Of a stretch of 64,000 nucleotides of DNA, positions 34,740-43,106 are shown piece after piece. The DNA comes from Cyclobacterium sp. (GTDB taxonomy: Bacteria; Bacteroidota; Bacteroidia; Cytophagales; Cyclobacteriaceae): the NCBI RefSeq assembly GCF_014762705.1, contig NZ_JABURL010000095.1, positions 122,034 to 186,033 on the forward strand, in the 5' to 3' direction. Position numbers and translations under genes: made by a program. The notes under the pieces are model-generated. The model was not told the origin of the DNA and made no database searches. It saw only the letters and a list, made by a program, of their open reading frames with translations. The number at the start of each line of letters is the position of its first letter. Within the stretch, counting starts at the first letter, position 1.

Positions 34740-35540
34740 ATGAAACGAACCAGGTTGAAAAATATTCTTATAATTTCGCTGCTTTCCTTAACCTTTGTTT
34801 TTGTGGGTTTTATCCCTACCGGGGAGAAAAAGGCAGAGTTTAAGCTCAGGCGAATTGTTATTGATGCGGGACATGGAGGTAAAGATCCGGGTACCATAGG
34901 CAAGATTTCCCAGGAGAAGGATGTCGCCCTGGATCTTGCATTGAAAGTTGGGACCTATATACAGGATTTACTACCAGAGGTGGAGGTGATTTATACCCGA
35001 AAAACAGATAAATTCATTGAGCTAAAGGAAAGGGCTAACATTGCCAACAGAAACAGGGCAGATTTATTCATTTCCATCCATTGCAATGCTACCTCCTCGT
35101 CACGGGTGCATGGCACGGAAACCTTTGTGATGGGAAACAAGAATTTCGATGCCAATTTTGAGATCGTGAAACGAGAAAATGCGGTAATTTTATTGGAAGA
35201 TGACTACCAGGAAAATTACGAAGGGTTTGATCCTCAGTCTCCGGAGTCTTATATGATGTTTAACCTGATGCAAAGGGCTTATTTTTCAAATAGCCTTTCA
35301 CTGGCAGAAAAAATTGAAAAGGATTTTTCTACCAGGGTCAACAGGCATTCAAGAGGAGTGAAACAGGCACCGTTTTATGTGCTTTGGACAACGAGTATGC
35401 CCAGTGTGCTGATTGAGGCAGGATTTCTCTCCAACCTCAGCGAGGAGCGCTACCTGAACAGCAAAAACGGTCAAACATATGTGGCCTCCGGGATATTCAG
35501 GGCCATTAAAGCCTATAAAGAAGAAATAGAATCTCTCTGA
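34740..35540 (+). CDS. N-acetylmuramoyl-L-alanine amidase (Amidase_3)
   Basis: A zinc amidase that cleaves the bond between MurNAc and the stem peptide. The 266-aa protein has an N-terminal signal or anchor (about 8-24, IISLLSLTFVFVGFIP) and the Amidase_3 domain (about 37-262). Zinc ligands are His in VIDAGHGGKDPG, a downstream Glu, and His in DLFISIHCNA, with catalytic Glu in SVLIEAGFLSN. It is an AmiC-like enzyme without extra targeting domains. It is divergent from lptD, so two envelope functions share an intergenic region. Confidence 0.93.
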   Translation: MKRTRLKNILIISLLSLTFVFVGFIPTGEKKAEFKLRRIVIDAGHGGKDPGTIGKISQEKDVALDLALKVGTYIQDLLPEVEVIYTRKTDKFIELKERANIANRNRADLFISIHCNATSSSRVHGTETFVMGNKNFDANFEIVKRENAVILLEDDYQENYEGFDPQSPESYMMFNLMQRAYFSNSLSLAEKIEKDFSTRVNRHSRGVKQAPFYVLWTTSMPSVLIEAGFLSNLSEERYLNSKNGQTYVASGIFRAIKAYKEEIESL

Positions 35541-35655
35541 GGATTTAAAGCTAGATCACCGCTGCTCTGTTGACATTGCACAGAATAAGGAAAGGGACAT
35601 GTTTTTAAATTTTAATTCGGTAACTTTAAGATGCTGTAAGTGAGTACTTCGTCAA

Positions 35656-36504
35656 ATGGATAATCAATTAACAGATAAAGAATTAAATGCTTTGGTATCC
35701 CTACTGGATGATACGGACCAGGAAATCAAAGCACATGTACGTGGAAAAATCATCTCCCTGGGGAATGATGTCATACCCTTTCTGGAAAACAAATGGGAAA
35801 GCTCCTTCAATCCCGAAGTGCAGAAAGAAATAGAGGAGTTGGTGCATGAGTTGCAAATCAATCTGCTCCGTAAAAGACTCTTAAACTGGAAAAATTCTGA
35901 AGAGCAAGAATTACTGGAAGGTCTGTGGATCATCAATACCTACCTGTATCCGGAGCTTGAATTTGAGCAGTTGAATGCAGTGATGCAGCAAATCTACTTC
36001 AATGTCTGGACCAATTTTAAAAATGAATTCTCCGTCTATGACAAGATCAAATTGATCAATAACGTACTGTTCAATGACCTTAAGTTTTCTGCAAATACCA
36101 AGAACTTTCATAGCCCGGGAAACAGCATGATCCGAACAGTATTGGAAACAAAAAAAGGAAATCCCATTAGTTTATGTTCGGTTTACCTTTTGGTCGCCCG
36201 AAAGCTGGGATTGCCTGTCTATGGGGTGAATCTTCCCAATCTTTTTGTATTAACCTACCAGGCCGGCAAGTTTAAGTTTTACATCAATGCATTTAACAAA
36301 GGGCTGATTTTTACCAGACAGGATATTAACAATTACCTGGAGCACCTCAAGTTGGAACCCAAACCCTCCTATTTTGAACCTTGTGAAAACATTGATATCA
36401 TTCGCAGGACCCTCAGAAACCTTATTTTTGCTTTCGATAAAATAGGAGAAGTGGACAAGGCTGAAGAAATAAAAAGTCTATTGGAGATTATAGACAAAGA
36501 TTAG
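35656..36504 (+). CDS. Transglutaminase-like / SirB1-family protein
   Basis: The 282-aa protein has the SirB1 N-terminal (transglutaminase-like) fold. The core NSMIRTVLETKKGNPISLCS and VYLLVARKLGLPVYGVNLP is diagnostic, with the Cys in ISLCSVYL at the position of the transglutaminase nucleophile. The first 100 residues (LNALVSLLDDTDQEIKAHV) resemble HEAT-like helices. There is no signal peptide. The molecular function of this family is not established. Its stop overlaps the 3' end of the minus-strand redoxin gene by 4 bp. Confidence 0.8.
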   Translation: MDNQLTDKELNALVSLLDDTDQEIKAHVRGKIISLGNDVIPFLENKWESSFNPEVQKEIEELVHELQINLLRKRLLNWKNSEEQELLEGLWIINTYLYPELEFEQLNAVMQQIYFNVWTNFKNEFSVYDKIKLINNVLFNDLKFSANTKNFHSPGNSMIRTVLETKKGNPISLCSVYLLVARKLGLPVYGVNLPNLFVLTYQAGKFKFYINAFNKGLIFTRQDINNYLEHLKLEPKPSYFEPCENIDIIRRTLRNLIFAFDKIGEVDKAEEIKSLLEIIDKD

Positions 36505-37079
36505 TTTTTCAAGCGGATATTACAACCCACTGCACGAGTGATGGCAGGGCTGGGTCTTTTTCGGGACAGGATATCCCTCAGGGCATTGTCCAGATAATGA
36601 ACAGAAGCACTCGAAACAGACTGGGCATTATTGTCAATGGCTCCCTGGTAGGTGATGGAGTAGCCTGTAGGTCCTGAGGAGATGATGACTACTTCCGGAA
36701 TTTTTTTGGCCCCTGTTTGTCTGGTAAAAACCTGATCAATATCCATCAGAAAAGGAATTCCTGAATTATTGGCCCAGGTCAGCTCCCTCATTTGCTCCCT
36801 GCTTTCATCTTCCGGGCCTGCGTGCGGATTGACCAGGGCGAAAATAATATTTTGCCCGCTGTATTTTTGATGAAGGGACTGGATACGGTCCTCATACAGT
36901 TTGGAATAAGGACAAGCCAAAGTGGTGAACACAAAAACCATGGTACTGGAAGGTGGGTGGCTGGCGGTGGAAAAAGTTTTTCCAGAGAAAGCATCTACCA
37001 ATTCCACATTGGATACCTGTTGGCCATTAGCCAGGAATGAACCAAGAAAAAGTAACATAAAACACCTTAAATATTTCAT
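36501..37079 (-). CDS. Exported thioredoxin-fold (redoxin-like) protein
   Basis: A 192-aa protein from the ATG at 37079 (MKYLRCFMLLFLGSFLANGQ, a signal peptide); the frame is open 14 codons further upstream but that start is less likely. The mature part is a thioredoxin fold: TMVFVFTTLACPYSKLYEDR with a single Cys56 (CPYS, no CxxC), NIIFALVNPHAGPEDE, SGIPFLMDIDQ and KKIPEVVIIS with the cis-Pro. A C-terminal Cys186 (AVGCNIR) may be the resolving partner. It probably acts in thiol chemistry in the periplasm; partner unknown. It is convergent with the SirB1-like gene and downstream of the phosphopantetheinyl transferase gene. Confidence 0.8.
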   Translation of the reverse strand: MKYLRCFMLLFLGSFLANGQQVSNVELVDAFSGKTFSTASHPPSSTMVFVFTTLACPYSKLYEDRIQSLHQKYSGQNIIFALVNPHAGPEDESREQMRELTWANNSGIPFLMDIDQVFTRQTGAKKIPEVVIISSGPTGYSITYQGAIDNNAQSVSSASVHYLDNALRDILSRKRPSPAITRAVGCNIRLKN

Positions 37080-37114
37080 GGAATCCACTGCTTTATTAGC
37101 AAATATAGCAAAAA

Positions 37115-37744
37115 TCACCAAATGGTATAGGTAAGAATCATGTCGTTTTCAGTTATTACTTTAACAGCGTAGTGGTGATCGGCAAAGTCTGTACCGTGAA
37201 TTTTACCTTTGATTACCTGGTCTCTACAGGAAAAGGGCTGAAGCAGAATGTTTTGCCGCAGACTGATCCCTTTTCTACCCTGGCATTTGAAGATTGTTTC
37301 TTTAACCGACCAGGCCATGGTGTGCATATAAGGATCTTTATCCAGGAAATCCATCTCTTTTGTATCCAGGTATTTGGGTGCCAGGGTTACGGTTTTGTCC
37401 CGGACTTTTTCCAAATCAATACCTACCGGCATTTCTTTATGAAAAATGGCACCGGAATAATCTCCGTGATGGGTAAGTGATACATAGCCGTAACCGTCCA
37501 TGGTATGAGATTTACCATGTACATCCTTGTAAAAACCCGGATAGGGAAGCTGTATATGGTCCAGGGCAGATTTTATAGCCAATCTGGCCCCCTTCCATTC
37601 TTTTCTTTTTTGGGGATGTCCTATATTGGCCAGAGAAAGTTTTTCCCGAAAACTCAGAAAGTCCATAGGGCTGTTTTCGGATTCATGAATATTGTTGATG
37701 GCAAAAGCAGATAAAGGGCTAATTTTTTCTATTTTTGTTTGCAT
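37115..37744 (-). CDS. 4'-phosphopantetheinyl transferase family protein
   Basis: Transfers phosphopantetheine from CoA to a Ser of a carrier protein. The 209-aa, Sfp/AcpT-like protein has GYGYVSLTHHGDYSGAIF (the substrate His region), the magnesium-binding MPVGIDLEKVRDKT, and the second motif MAWSVKETIFKCQGRKG (WxxKEAxxK). No polyketide or peptide synthase is nearby, so the target may be fatty-acid ACP or a distant cluster. It starts at ATG 37744; the opposite-strand ATG at 37743 overlaps it, and the redoxin gene follows downstream. Confidence 0.88.
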   Translation of the reverse strand: MQTKIEKISPLSAFAINNIHESENSPMDFLSFREKLSLANIGHPQKRKEWKGARLAIKSALDHIQLPYPGFYKDVHGKSHTMDGYGYVSLTHHGDYSGAIFHKEMPVGIDLEKVRDKTVTLAPKYLDTKEMDFLDKDPYMHTMAWSVKETIFKCQGRKGISLRQNILLQPFSCRDQVIKGKIHGTDFADHHYAVKVITENDMILTYTIW

Positions 37745-37787
37745 GGTTACTCAAAATGAGCTGGGTGATAAATATACGATGCAATAT

Positions 37788-38702
37788 ATGCCAAAAATTC
37801 AAGTAAATAAACTCCATACATTAAGCGGGCATAACCATTCTGTTTTCGCACTTTCCGAAGGATTGACCCCTCACCACTTTTATACCGGTTCTGGCGACGG
37901 CATGGTGGTGGAATGGGATCTGAGGACACCTAAGGATGGTTTGTTGCTTGCAAAGTTGCCACGCTCCGTTTATGCCCTTACTGTAGACAAAAAAAGGAAT
38001 TTGCTTTTCATTGGTCAAAATTTTGAAGGGATTCATGCCATTGATCTAGCCAGTAAAATAGAGGTATGGTCCCTTAAAGTTACAGCCAATGCCATATATG
38101 ACATGAAGGTGGTGGGTGACCTCCTGCTGGTGGCCACCGGAGATGGTGTCCTGGTTGTGTTGAATATTGAGGCACAATCTCCCGTAAAGCATCTGAAAAT
38201 CAGTGACCAACACCTGAGAGTGCTGGCCATAGATCCTGTAAGGGCGCAATTCAGTGTGGGAGCCAGTGACCATCAGGTTAAAGTTTTTGACCTCAAAGAC
38301 TGGAAACCTGTAGCCAAACTTGAGGGGCACAGCAATTCAGTTTTTGCCTTGCAATATTCACCCGATGGCAAAGTGCTGATCAGCGGAGGTAGAGATGCCC
38401 GTCTGAAATTTTGGGATACAAAGGATTTTAAAGAAAAGACAAGCATTGCAGCACATATGTTCGCCATCAATTACCTTTCTTTTCGGGATGATGGCAAGTA
38501 TTTTGTAACTTGTAGCATGGATAAGTCTATCAAGCTTTGGGATCCAGATGAGGGTAAACTTCTGAAAGTTATTGATAAGGCCAGACATGCAGGACACGGA
38601 ACTTCAATAAACAAAGTGTATTGGTCTGCCTATAAAGACCAGGTAGTGGCCATCAGTGATGACCATACCGTTTCCGTTTGGGATTTAGGCATTGGCCAAT
38701 GA
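37788..38702 (+). CDS. WD40 repeat protein
   Basis: A cytoplasmic beta-propeller of 304 aa made of about seven WD40 blades. Clear examples are KLHTLSGHNHSVFALSEG, KLEGHSNSVFALQYSPDGK, LISGGRDARLKFWDTKDF, FVTCSMDKSIKLWDPDEGK and VVAISDDHTVSVWDLG. There are no other domains, so it is probably a protein-interaction scaffold. The frame is open from 37692 with ATGs at 37743, 37779 and 37788; the last, starting directly before the first blade, is preferred. Starting at 37743 would overlap the divergent phosphopantetheinyl transferase start. Confidence 0.85.
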   Translation: MPKIQVNKLHTLSGHNHSVFALSEGLTPHHFYTGSGDGMVVEWDLRTPKDGLLLAKLPRSVYALTVDKKRNLLFIGQNFEGIHAIDLASKIEVWSLKVTANAIYDMKVVGDLLLVATGDGVLVVLNIEAQSPVKHLKISDQHLRVLAIDPVRAQFSVGASDHQVKVFDLKDWKPVAKLEGHSNSVFALQYSPDGKVLISGGRDARLKFWDTKDFKEKTSIAAHMFAINYLSFRDDGKYFVTCSMDKSIKLWDPDEGKLLKVIDKARHAGHGTSINKVYWSAYKDQVVAISDDHTVSVWDLGIGQ

Positions 38703-38740
38703 ATCCGGAGAAATATAATCTGGAATTTAAAAATTGAGAA

Positions 38741-39595
38741 ATGAAAATAACACCATTGGATATTCGCCAAAAAACCTTTGAAAAAAAGATCAGGGGATAT
38801 GATAAAGATGAGGTTGCTGGTTTTTTAAGTTACCTGTCCCAGGAATGGGAGAAGCTGGTGGAGGAAAAAAACGCCTTGAAAGTCAAGTATGAACAGGCTG
38901 AAAAAGAGGCGTCCAAGCTGCGGGAGGTGGAACAATCACTATTCAAGACCTTAAAAACAGCTGAAGACACGGGTGCCAGTATCATTGAGCAAGCCAATAA
39001 AACAGCCGAGCTGATTTTAAAAGAGGCACAAATGAATGCAGATGCACTGAATGCTGAATCCAAAGGAAATGCACGAAGTATTGTGGAACAGGCGGAATCC
39101 CAGGCCAAAAATATCATGGAGGACCTGAAAGAAGATGTGCAATTGCTGGTAGATAATTATGAGAAATTGCAGGTGCAAAGAGATTATTTGCTGAAGCATC
39201 TTAAAAAAACCGCTGCTGAGACCCTTGAAAATGTAAAAACCGTGCAGGATGGTTTCAATGAAATTGATGCCGTCGCGCATACCAGATTGGTGAAGGACAT
39301 CCAGAGGAAAGATAAATATTATACTTCCATGAGCAGAACTTCCCCAAAATCCGGCCCCGAAAACCCTGCGGAGGATGTAGCAAATACCTATACATGGGAC
39401 AAACCGAATGCCCTTGAAACCCGGGATGAAGAGAAAGAAGCCCCAGATACAGCAAGCCAAAATAAATCTGAAAATCCTGAACCCCGGGATGTTAAAGAAG
39501 TAGCCGATGAAACCAATGAGGTAGAGGGAAATACTCAGGAAGATGAACAACCCAAAAACAAGCCTTCCGGATCATTTTTTGACCAGTTTGAATAA
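38741..39595 (+). CDS. DivIVA domain-containing coiled-coil protein
   Basis: The 284-aa protein starts with the DivIVA membrane-binding motif: ITPLDIRQKTFEKKIRGYDK and DEVAGFLSYLSQEWEKL, then a coiled coil (about 40-170) rich in Glu, Lys, Ala. The last 90 residues are acidic, low complexity and probably disordered, ending SGSFFDQFE. DivIVA proteins recognise curved membrane and recruit partners to poles or septa; the role in Bacteroidota is not well known. The stop overlaps the folB start (TAATG). Confidence 0.88.
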   Translation: MKITPLDIRQKTFEKKIRGYDKDEVAGFLSYLSQEWEKLVEEKNALKVKYEQAEKEASKLREVEQSLFKTLKTAEDTGASIIEQANKTAELILKEAQMNADALNAESKGNARSIVEQAESQAKNIMEDLKEDVQLLVDNYEKLQVQRDYLLKHLKKTAAETLENVKTVQDGFNEIDAVAHTRLVKDIQRKDKYYTSMSRTSPKSGPENPAEDVANTYTWDKPNALETRDEEKEAPDTASQNKSENPEPRDVKEVADETNEVEGNTQEDEQPKNKPSGSFFDQFE

Positions 39596-39960
39596 TGGGT
39601 AAAGTATCTTTGGAAGGCATTGAGTTTCACGCCTATCATGGGGTGTTCTCGGAAGAAAAAAAACTGGGTAACCGCTTCACAGTGGATTTACACGTATATA
39701 CGGATTTCCAACAGGCAATGCTTCATGATGAATTGAAGAAAACAGTAGACTACTTTAAGCTATATCAGATAGCCAAAGCCCACATGCAAGTACCGGTCAA
39801 GTTGCTGGAACACCTGGCGCATTTGATGATTCAAGACATATTAAAAGTTTACCCTGAAATCAGGAAGGTCAGGGTAATCATCAAAAAACACAATCCTGCG
39901 ATCGGGGGAGTGGTCAATTATTCAGTAGTGGAAGTGAACTATCCACAGGATTACGGATAA
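39595..39960 (+). CDS. folB: Dihydroneopterin aldolase
   Basis: Cleaves 7,8-dihydroneopterin to 6-hydroxymethyldihydropterin in folate synthesis. The 121-aa length is typical. Family sequences are LEGIEFHAYHGVFSEEKKLG (active-site Tyr and Glu), DLHVYTDFQQAMLHDELKKT and VDYFKLYQIAKAHM, then LLEHLAHLMIQDIL and RVIIKKHNPAIGG with the catalytic Lys. It overlaps the DivIVA gene by 1 bp and is followed 10 bp later by the DUF4268-like gene. Confidence 0.95.
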   Translation: MGKVSLEGIEFHAYHGVFSEEKKLGNRFTVDLHVYTDFQQAMLHDELKKTVDYFKLYQIAKAHMQVPVKLLEHLAHLMIQDILKVYPEIRKVRVIIKKHNPAIGGVVNYSVVEVNYPQDYG

Positions 39961-39970
39961 AAAATCGGAT

Positions 39971-40432
39971 ATGTATACCAAAAATCAGGTTAGCCAGATG
40001 AAGCAGGAATTTTGGACAGCATTTGGTTGGTATATGAAACCTGTCCCCTCAGCTGATGGTTCTCCGGTGAATTGGAAAAACTATAAAACCGGTATCCGCC
40101 ACCTTTACTTTCGGATGCAGGCGGAAAGGGACTTTGCTTCCATATCCATTGCGATACAACACCCTGATGACGATATCGCTGAGTTGCTTTATGCCCAATT
40201 GTTTGAATTGAAGCATTTACTGGAAATGGAATTGGGAGAAGCCTGGAACTGGATACCGAAAGACCAGATAGCTCCCGAAAAATCCGGCTATAGGGTTGAG
40301 AAAAAACTGAATAAGGTCAATGTCCTGGATAAAAAATACTGGCCGGAAATTATTTCATTTTTAAAACCCAGAATAATAGGACTCGATGCATTTTGGTCCA
40401 ATGCCAGGTATGGTTTTGAAGGCTTGTTGTAA
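39971..40432 (+). CDS. DUF4268-like protein
   Basis: A 153-aa cytoplasmic protein that resembles DUF4268: it starts MYTKNQVSQMKQEFWTAFG, contains NWKNYKTGIRHLYFRMQAER, ASISIAIQHPDDDIAELLYA and a Trp-rich end. The function is unknown. It is 10 bp after folB and probably co-transcribed. It is convergent with the IscA-like gene. Confidence 0.75.
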   Translation: MYTKNQVSQMKQEFWTAFGWYMKPVPSADGSPVNWKNYKTGIRHLYFRMQAERDFASISIAIQHPDDDIAELLYAQLFELKHLLEMELGEAWNWIPKDQIAPEKSGYRVEKKLNKVNVLDKKYWPEIISFLKPRIIGLDAFWSNARYGFEGLL

Positions 40433-40475
40433 TACCTGTTCACTTCTGGCAAGGATCATTCCTGCTTCAGAATGA

Positions 40476-40790
40476 TCACTTGTCATGTCTTTCAGGAATA
40501 TCAGGATTGCTAAACACAAAACCTCTGGCCTCATTGCTATCATGAAAATCTACCTGCATGCCCATCAAAAACATGACATGTCTTTTTTCTACGAGTACAG
40601 GTAAGCCTTCAATGGAAAATTGCTGATCTCCTTCCCTGCACTGATCAAATCCCAGGACAAAGGATACTCCGCCACAGCCACCGCCTTTGATGCCTACCCT
40701 CAAGGCATAATCTTGGGGGATGTTTTTGGAATTCATGATGTTTTTGATTTCATCCAAGGCCTGGGGACTTATTTTTATTGGTATCAACAT
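40476..40790 (-). CDS. IscA/HesB-like iron-sulfur protein lacking the C-terminal CGC motif
   Basis: The 104-aa protein has the A-type carrier fold: ISPQALDEIKNIMNSK, LRVGIKGGGCGGVSFVLGFD with Cys39, and a following Cys51. Canonical IscA proteins end with a Cys-Gly-Cys pair after GFxFxNPN; here RGFVFSNPD is present but is followed by IPERHDK and the stop, so two of the three ligand cysteines are missing. It may be a divergent carrier or a protein that has lost cluster binding. No isc or suf genes adjoin it. Confidence 0.8.
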   Translation of the reverse strand: MLIPIKISPQALDEIKNIMNSKNIPQDYALRVGIKGGGCGGVSFVLGFDQCREGDQQFSIEGLPVLVEKRHVMFLMGMQVDFHDSNEARGFVFSNPDIPERHDK

Positions 40791-40901
40791 GTTCAGAAAA
40801 TGTCAAACAAGTATGAAAGGTTCCAAAATTAATAGAGAAAACAGTTGTTGCATAGCATAACTTGACATTATTTTGGATATTGTGGTTTAAAACAGTAAAC
40901 A

Positions 40902-41423
40902 ATGGAATACCTTATAGAACTTTTAAAAATCGTACTTCCCGCAGGGCTGGTCATTTATGGCATGTTTATCATTACGGTATCATTTTTGAAGAAAGAAAAA
41001 GAAATGAAGTGGGTGGACATCAAGACCAAAAATACGGAACTACTGTTGCCCCTTCGTTTACAGGCAGGAGAGCGACTTTGTCTACTATTGGAGCGCATTT
41101 CCCCGAACAATTTAATCCGGAGGGTCAATGAACCTGGCTTTACGGCAGGTGAATTACATGGCAGGTTGATTGAAGAAATCCGAAATGAATTCAATCACAA
41201 TTTATCACAGCAGGTATATTTTACAGATGATACCTGGGAGTCTGTCAGAACGGCGGTAGAACAAACCATTTCCCTCGTGAATAGATCTTATCAGGAAGTA
41301 GCAGGAGATGAAAAGAGCCTTGAACTTGCCAAGAAAATATTCCAATCTGCTCTGGCTCAGGAAAAAGACATTATAGGACAGGCATTAAGAAATATAAAAG
41401 ATGAAATAAGGATGTATTTTTAA
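40902..41423 (+). CDS. Membrane-anchored protein of unknown function
   Basis: A 173-aa protein with one N-terminal membrane helix (about 8-30, IVLPAGLVIYGMFIITVSFL) and a soluble, mostly helical remainder: TELLLPLRLQAGERLCLLLE, ELHGRLIEEIRNEFNHNLSQ and LAQEKDIIGQALRNIKDEI. It resembles a conserved Bacteroidota family with no assigned function. It opens a run of same-strand genes to 44959 and is 22 bp before the YkvA-like gene. Confidence 0.8.
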   Translation: MEYLIELLKIVLPAGLVIYGMFIITVSFLKKEKEMKWVDIKTKNTELLLPLRLQAGERLCLLLERISPNNLIRRVNEPGFTAGELHGRLIEEIRNEFNHNLSQQVYFTDDTWESVRTAVEQTISLVNRSYQEVAGDEKSLELAKKIFQSALAQEKDIIGQALRNIKDEIRMYF

Positions 41424-41445
41424 AACTCATTAAACCGAAAAAAAT

Positions 41446-41862
41446 ATGGATGCAACTACAGAGGAGAAAAACCTTTTTGAAAAAGTCAAAGCGATATACA
41501 TGAACAGGGCAATGCATATCGCATCCACAGAGAAAAAATTACGTGCTTTGCTGGAAAAAGCCAGCCTTAAATGGCAGGAACTTTCCCAAAATCCCACCTT
41601 TTCCCAGGTCAAATTTCAAGTGGAGGTATTTATTCGGATGATCAGGTCTCACCTGAATAAAAAATATTCCGGGCTTTCCAACCGCTCTCTGGGCTTGCTG
41701 GCTTTGGGGCTGTTTTATTTTGCTTTGCCCACAGATTTAATTCCGGATTTTATTCCTTTTGTGGGTTATGTGGACGACATTACGGTTCTTTTGGCCATTT
41801 TTAAAAGTCTCCAGTCAGACATTGCACGTTTTCTGGAATGGGAAAGGGACCAACAGGCATGA
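41446..41862 (+). CDS. YkvA family protein (DUF1232)
   Basis: The 138-aa protein contains the DUF1232 signature: LLALGLFYFALPTDLIPDFI and PFVGYVDDITVLLAIFKSL (about residues 83-123), two membrane-interacting helices with conserved acidic residues. The first 70 residues are a charged helix. The function is unknown. Its stop overlaps the ATG of the next gene (ATGA), so translation is coupled. Confidence 0.88.
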   Translation: MDATTEEKNLFEKVKAIYMNRAMHIASTEKKLRALLEKASLKWQELSQNPTFSQVKFQVEVFIRMIRSHLNKKYSGLSNRSLGLLALGLFYFALPTDLIPDFIPFVGYVDDITVLLAIFKSLQSDIARFLEWERDQQA

Positions 41863-42584
41863 GCAGAAGGATCGCATTTGTATCCGGTTCATCCGGATTG
41901 GTAGGGATGAAATTGCTTCACCAACTTTTCCAAAACCCAGAATTTGATTGGGTGATTTCTTTCGGGCGACGTAATTTGGCCCTCAAGCACCATAAATTGG
42001 TGCAGGTGACAGTGGATTTTGATAAACTGGATCAGGTAAATTTAGGGGAGAACATCCGCAATCAGAATATGGGCGGAGATTTTCAGCCCCTGCTTAAGAC
42101 TTTGGAATCGGGAAGTGCCCAGCCAATTGCCTTTTGTTCTCTTGGGACAACCATCAAACAGGCAGGGTCAAAAGAAAACTTTTATCGCATAGACCATGAT
42201 TATGTGATCAATTTCGCCAGAATGGTGATGGGATTGGGCGCAAAAAGGTTTATGTATGTAAGTGCCTTAGGTGCGGATGCACAATCTTCCATTTATTACA
42301 ATAAAGTAAAAGGTGAAGTCGAAAATGATTTGAAAAGAATGGATTTTGACTATGTGGGGATTTTCCAGCCTTCACTGCTATTGGGAGAACGAAAAGAAAA
42401 CAGATTGGGAGAGGAAGTTGCCAAGATTATAATGAAAGGGGTCACTTTCCTGGGTCTCTTCAGGAAATACAAGCCCATTTATGACCATCAGGTAGCCAAG
42501 GCCATGGTAAAAAAATCACTTGAAGGGGAAACTACCGGAAATGAAACCGTTTCTTCCTCAGAAATGCATAAGATGAGCGAATGA
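41859..42584 (+). CDS. NAD(P)-binding Rossmann oxidoreductase (atypical SDR)
   Basis: The 241-aa protein from ATG 41859 starts MSRRIAFVSGSSGLVGMKLL, a GxxGxxG nucleotide motif of extended or atypical short-chain dehydrogenases. It also shows PIAFCSLGTTIKQAGSKE, RFMYVSALGADAQSSIYYNK and YVGIFQPSLLLGERKENR. The YxxxK-like pair is YYNKVK. It resembles the HTATIP2/YwnB-like NAD(P)H-binding group; substrate unknown. An upstream in-frame ATG at 41838 lies inside the YkvA gene and is less likely. It overlaps dtd by 4 bp. Confidence 0.85.
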   Translation: MSRRIAFVSGSSGLVGMKLLHQLFQNPEFDWVISFGRRNLALKHHKLVQVTVDFDKLDQVNLGENIRNQNMGGDFQPLLKTLESGSAQPIAFCSLGTTIKQAGSKENFYRIDHDYVINFARMVMGLGAKRFMYVSALGADAQSSIYYNKVKGEVENDLKRMDFDYVGIFQPSLLLGERKENRLGEEVAKIIMKGVTFLGLFRKYKPIYDHQVAKAMVKKSLEGETTGNETVSSSEMHKMSE

Positions 42585-43033
42585 TTGCTGTAATTCAACG
42601 GGTAAAACAAGCTGCAGTTTACATAGGAGGGATGGAGAAATCAGCCATAGGCACGGGTTTGATGATTTTATTGGGAATAGAGGAGGCGGATGGAAGCGAG
42701 GACATTGACTGGATTTGCCGCAAAATGGTCAACATGCGCATTTTTCCTGATGAGGGTGGGGTAATGAACAAAAGCCTTCAGGATGTTGAAGGTGATATCC
42801 TGCTGATCAGTCAATTCACCTTGCATGCGAGTACCAAAAAAGGAAACAGACCATCCTACATTAAAGCGGCAAAACCCGATATTGCCATTCCCCTGTACGA
42901 AAGTTGCATCAAAGAATTGTCCCGGCAATTGGGAAAACCAGTGAAAACCGGTGAATTTGGTGCTGACATGCAGGTTTCTTTAACCAATGATGGTCCGGTG
43001 ACCATTGTGATAGATTCTAAAAATAAAGTCTAG
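42581..43033 (+). CDS. dtd: D-aminoacyl-tRNA deacylase
   Basis: Removes D-amino acids and glycine mischarged on tRNA. The 150-aa length is standard. Both signatures are present: the Ser-Gln-x-Thr motif in LISQFTLHASTKKGNRPSYI and the Gly-cisPro motif in LTNDGPVTIVID. It begins MIAVIQRVKQAAVYIGG. The start overlaps the preceding dehydrogenase stop (ATGA). Confidence 0.96.
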   Translation: MIAVIQRVKQAAVYIGGMEKSAIGTGLMILLGIEEADGSEDIDWICRKMVNMRIFPDEGGVMNKSLQDVEGDILLISQFTLHASTKKGNRPSYIKAAKPDIAIPLYESCIKELSRQLGKPVKTGEFGADMQVSLTNDGPVTIVIDSKNKV

Positions 43034-43106
43034 GATAGGCCGGCTCAGCAAAATCAATTTATTAAAAAAACAGCCCCGGTTTTTTCTGTGGCGGATATTA
43101 AAACCA

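Noticed and set aside
39017..39550. 177-aa minus-strand frame rich in Ile and Phe over the DivIVA gene
   Set aside because: It is the antisense of a Glu/Lys-rich coiled coil, which naturally gives hydrophobic codons.
43064..43085. Weak hairpin AAAAAAC/GTTTTTT between dtd and the ABC ATPase
   Set aside because: Only 7 bp, nearly all A-T; the gap is short and genes run in the same direction, so a terminator is not convincing.
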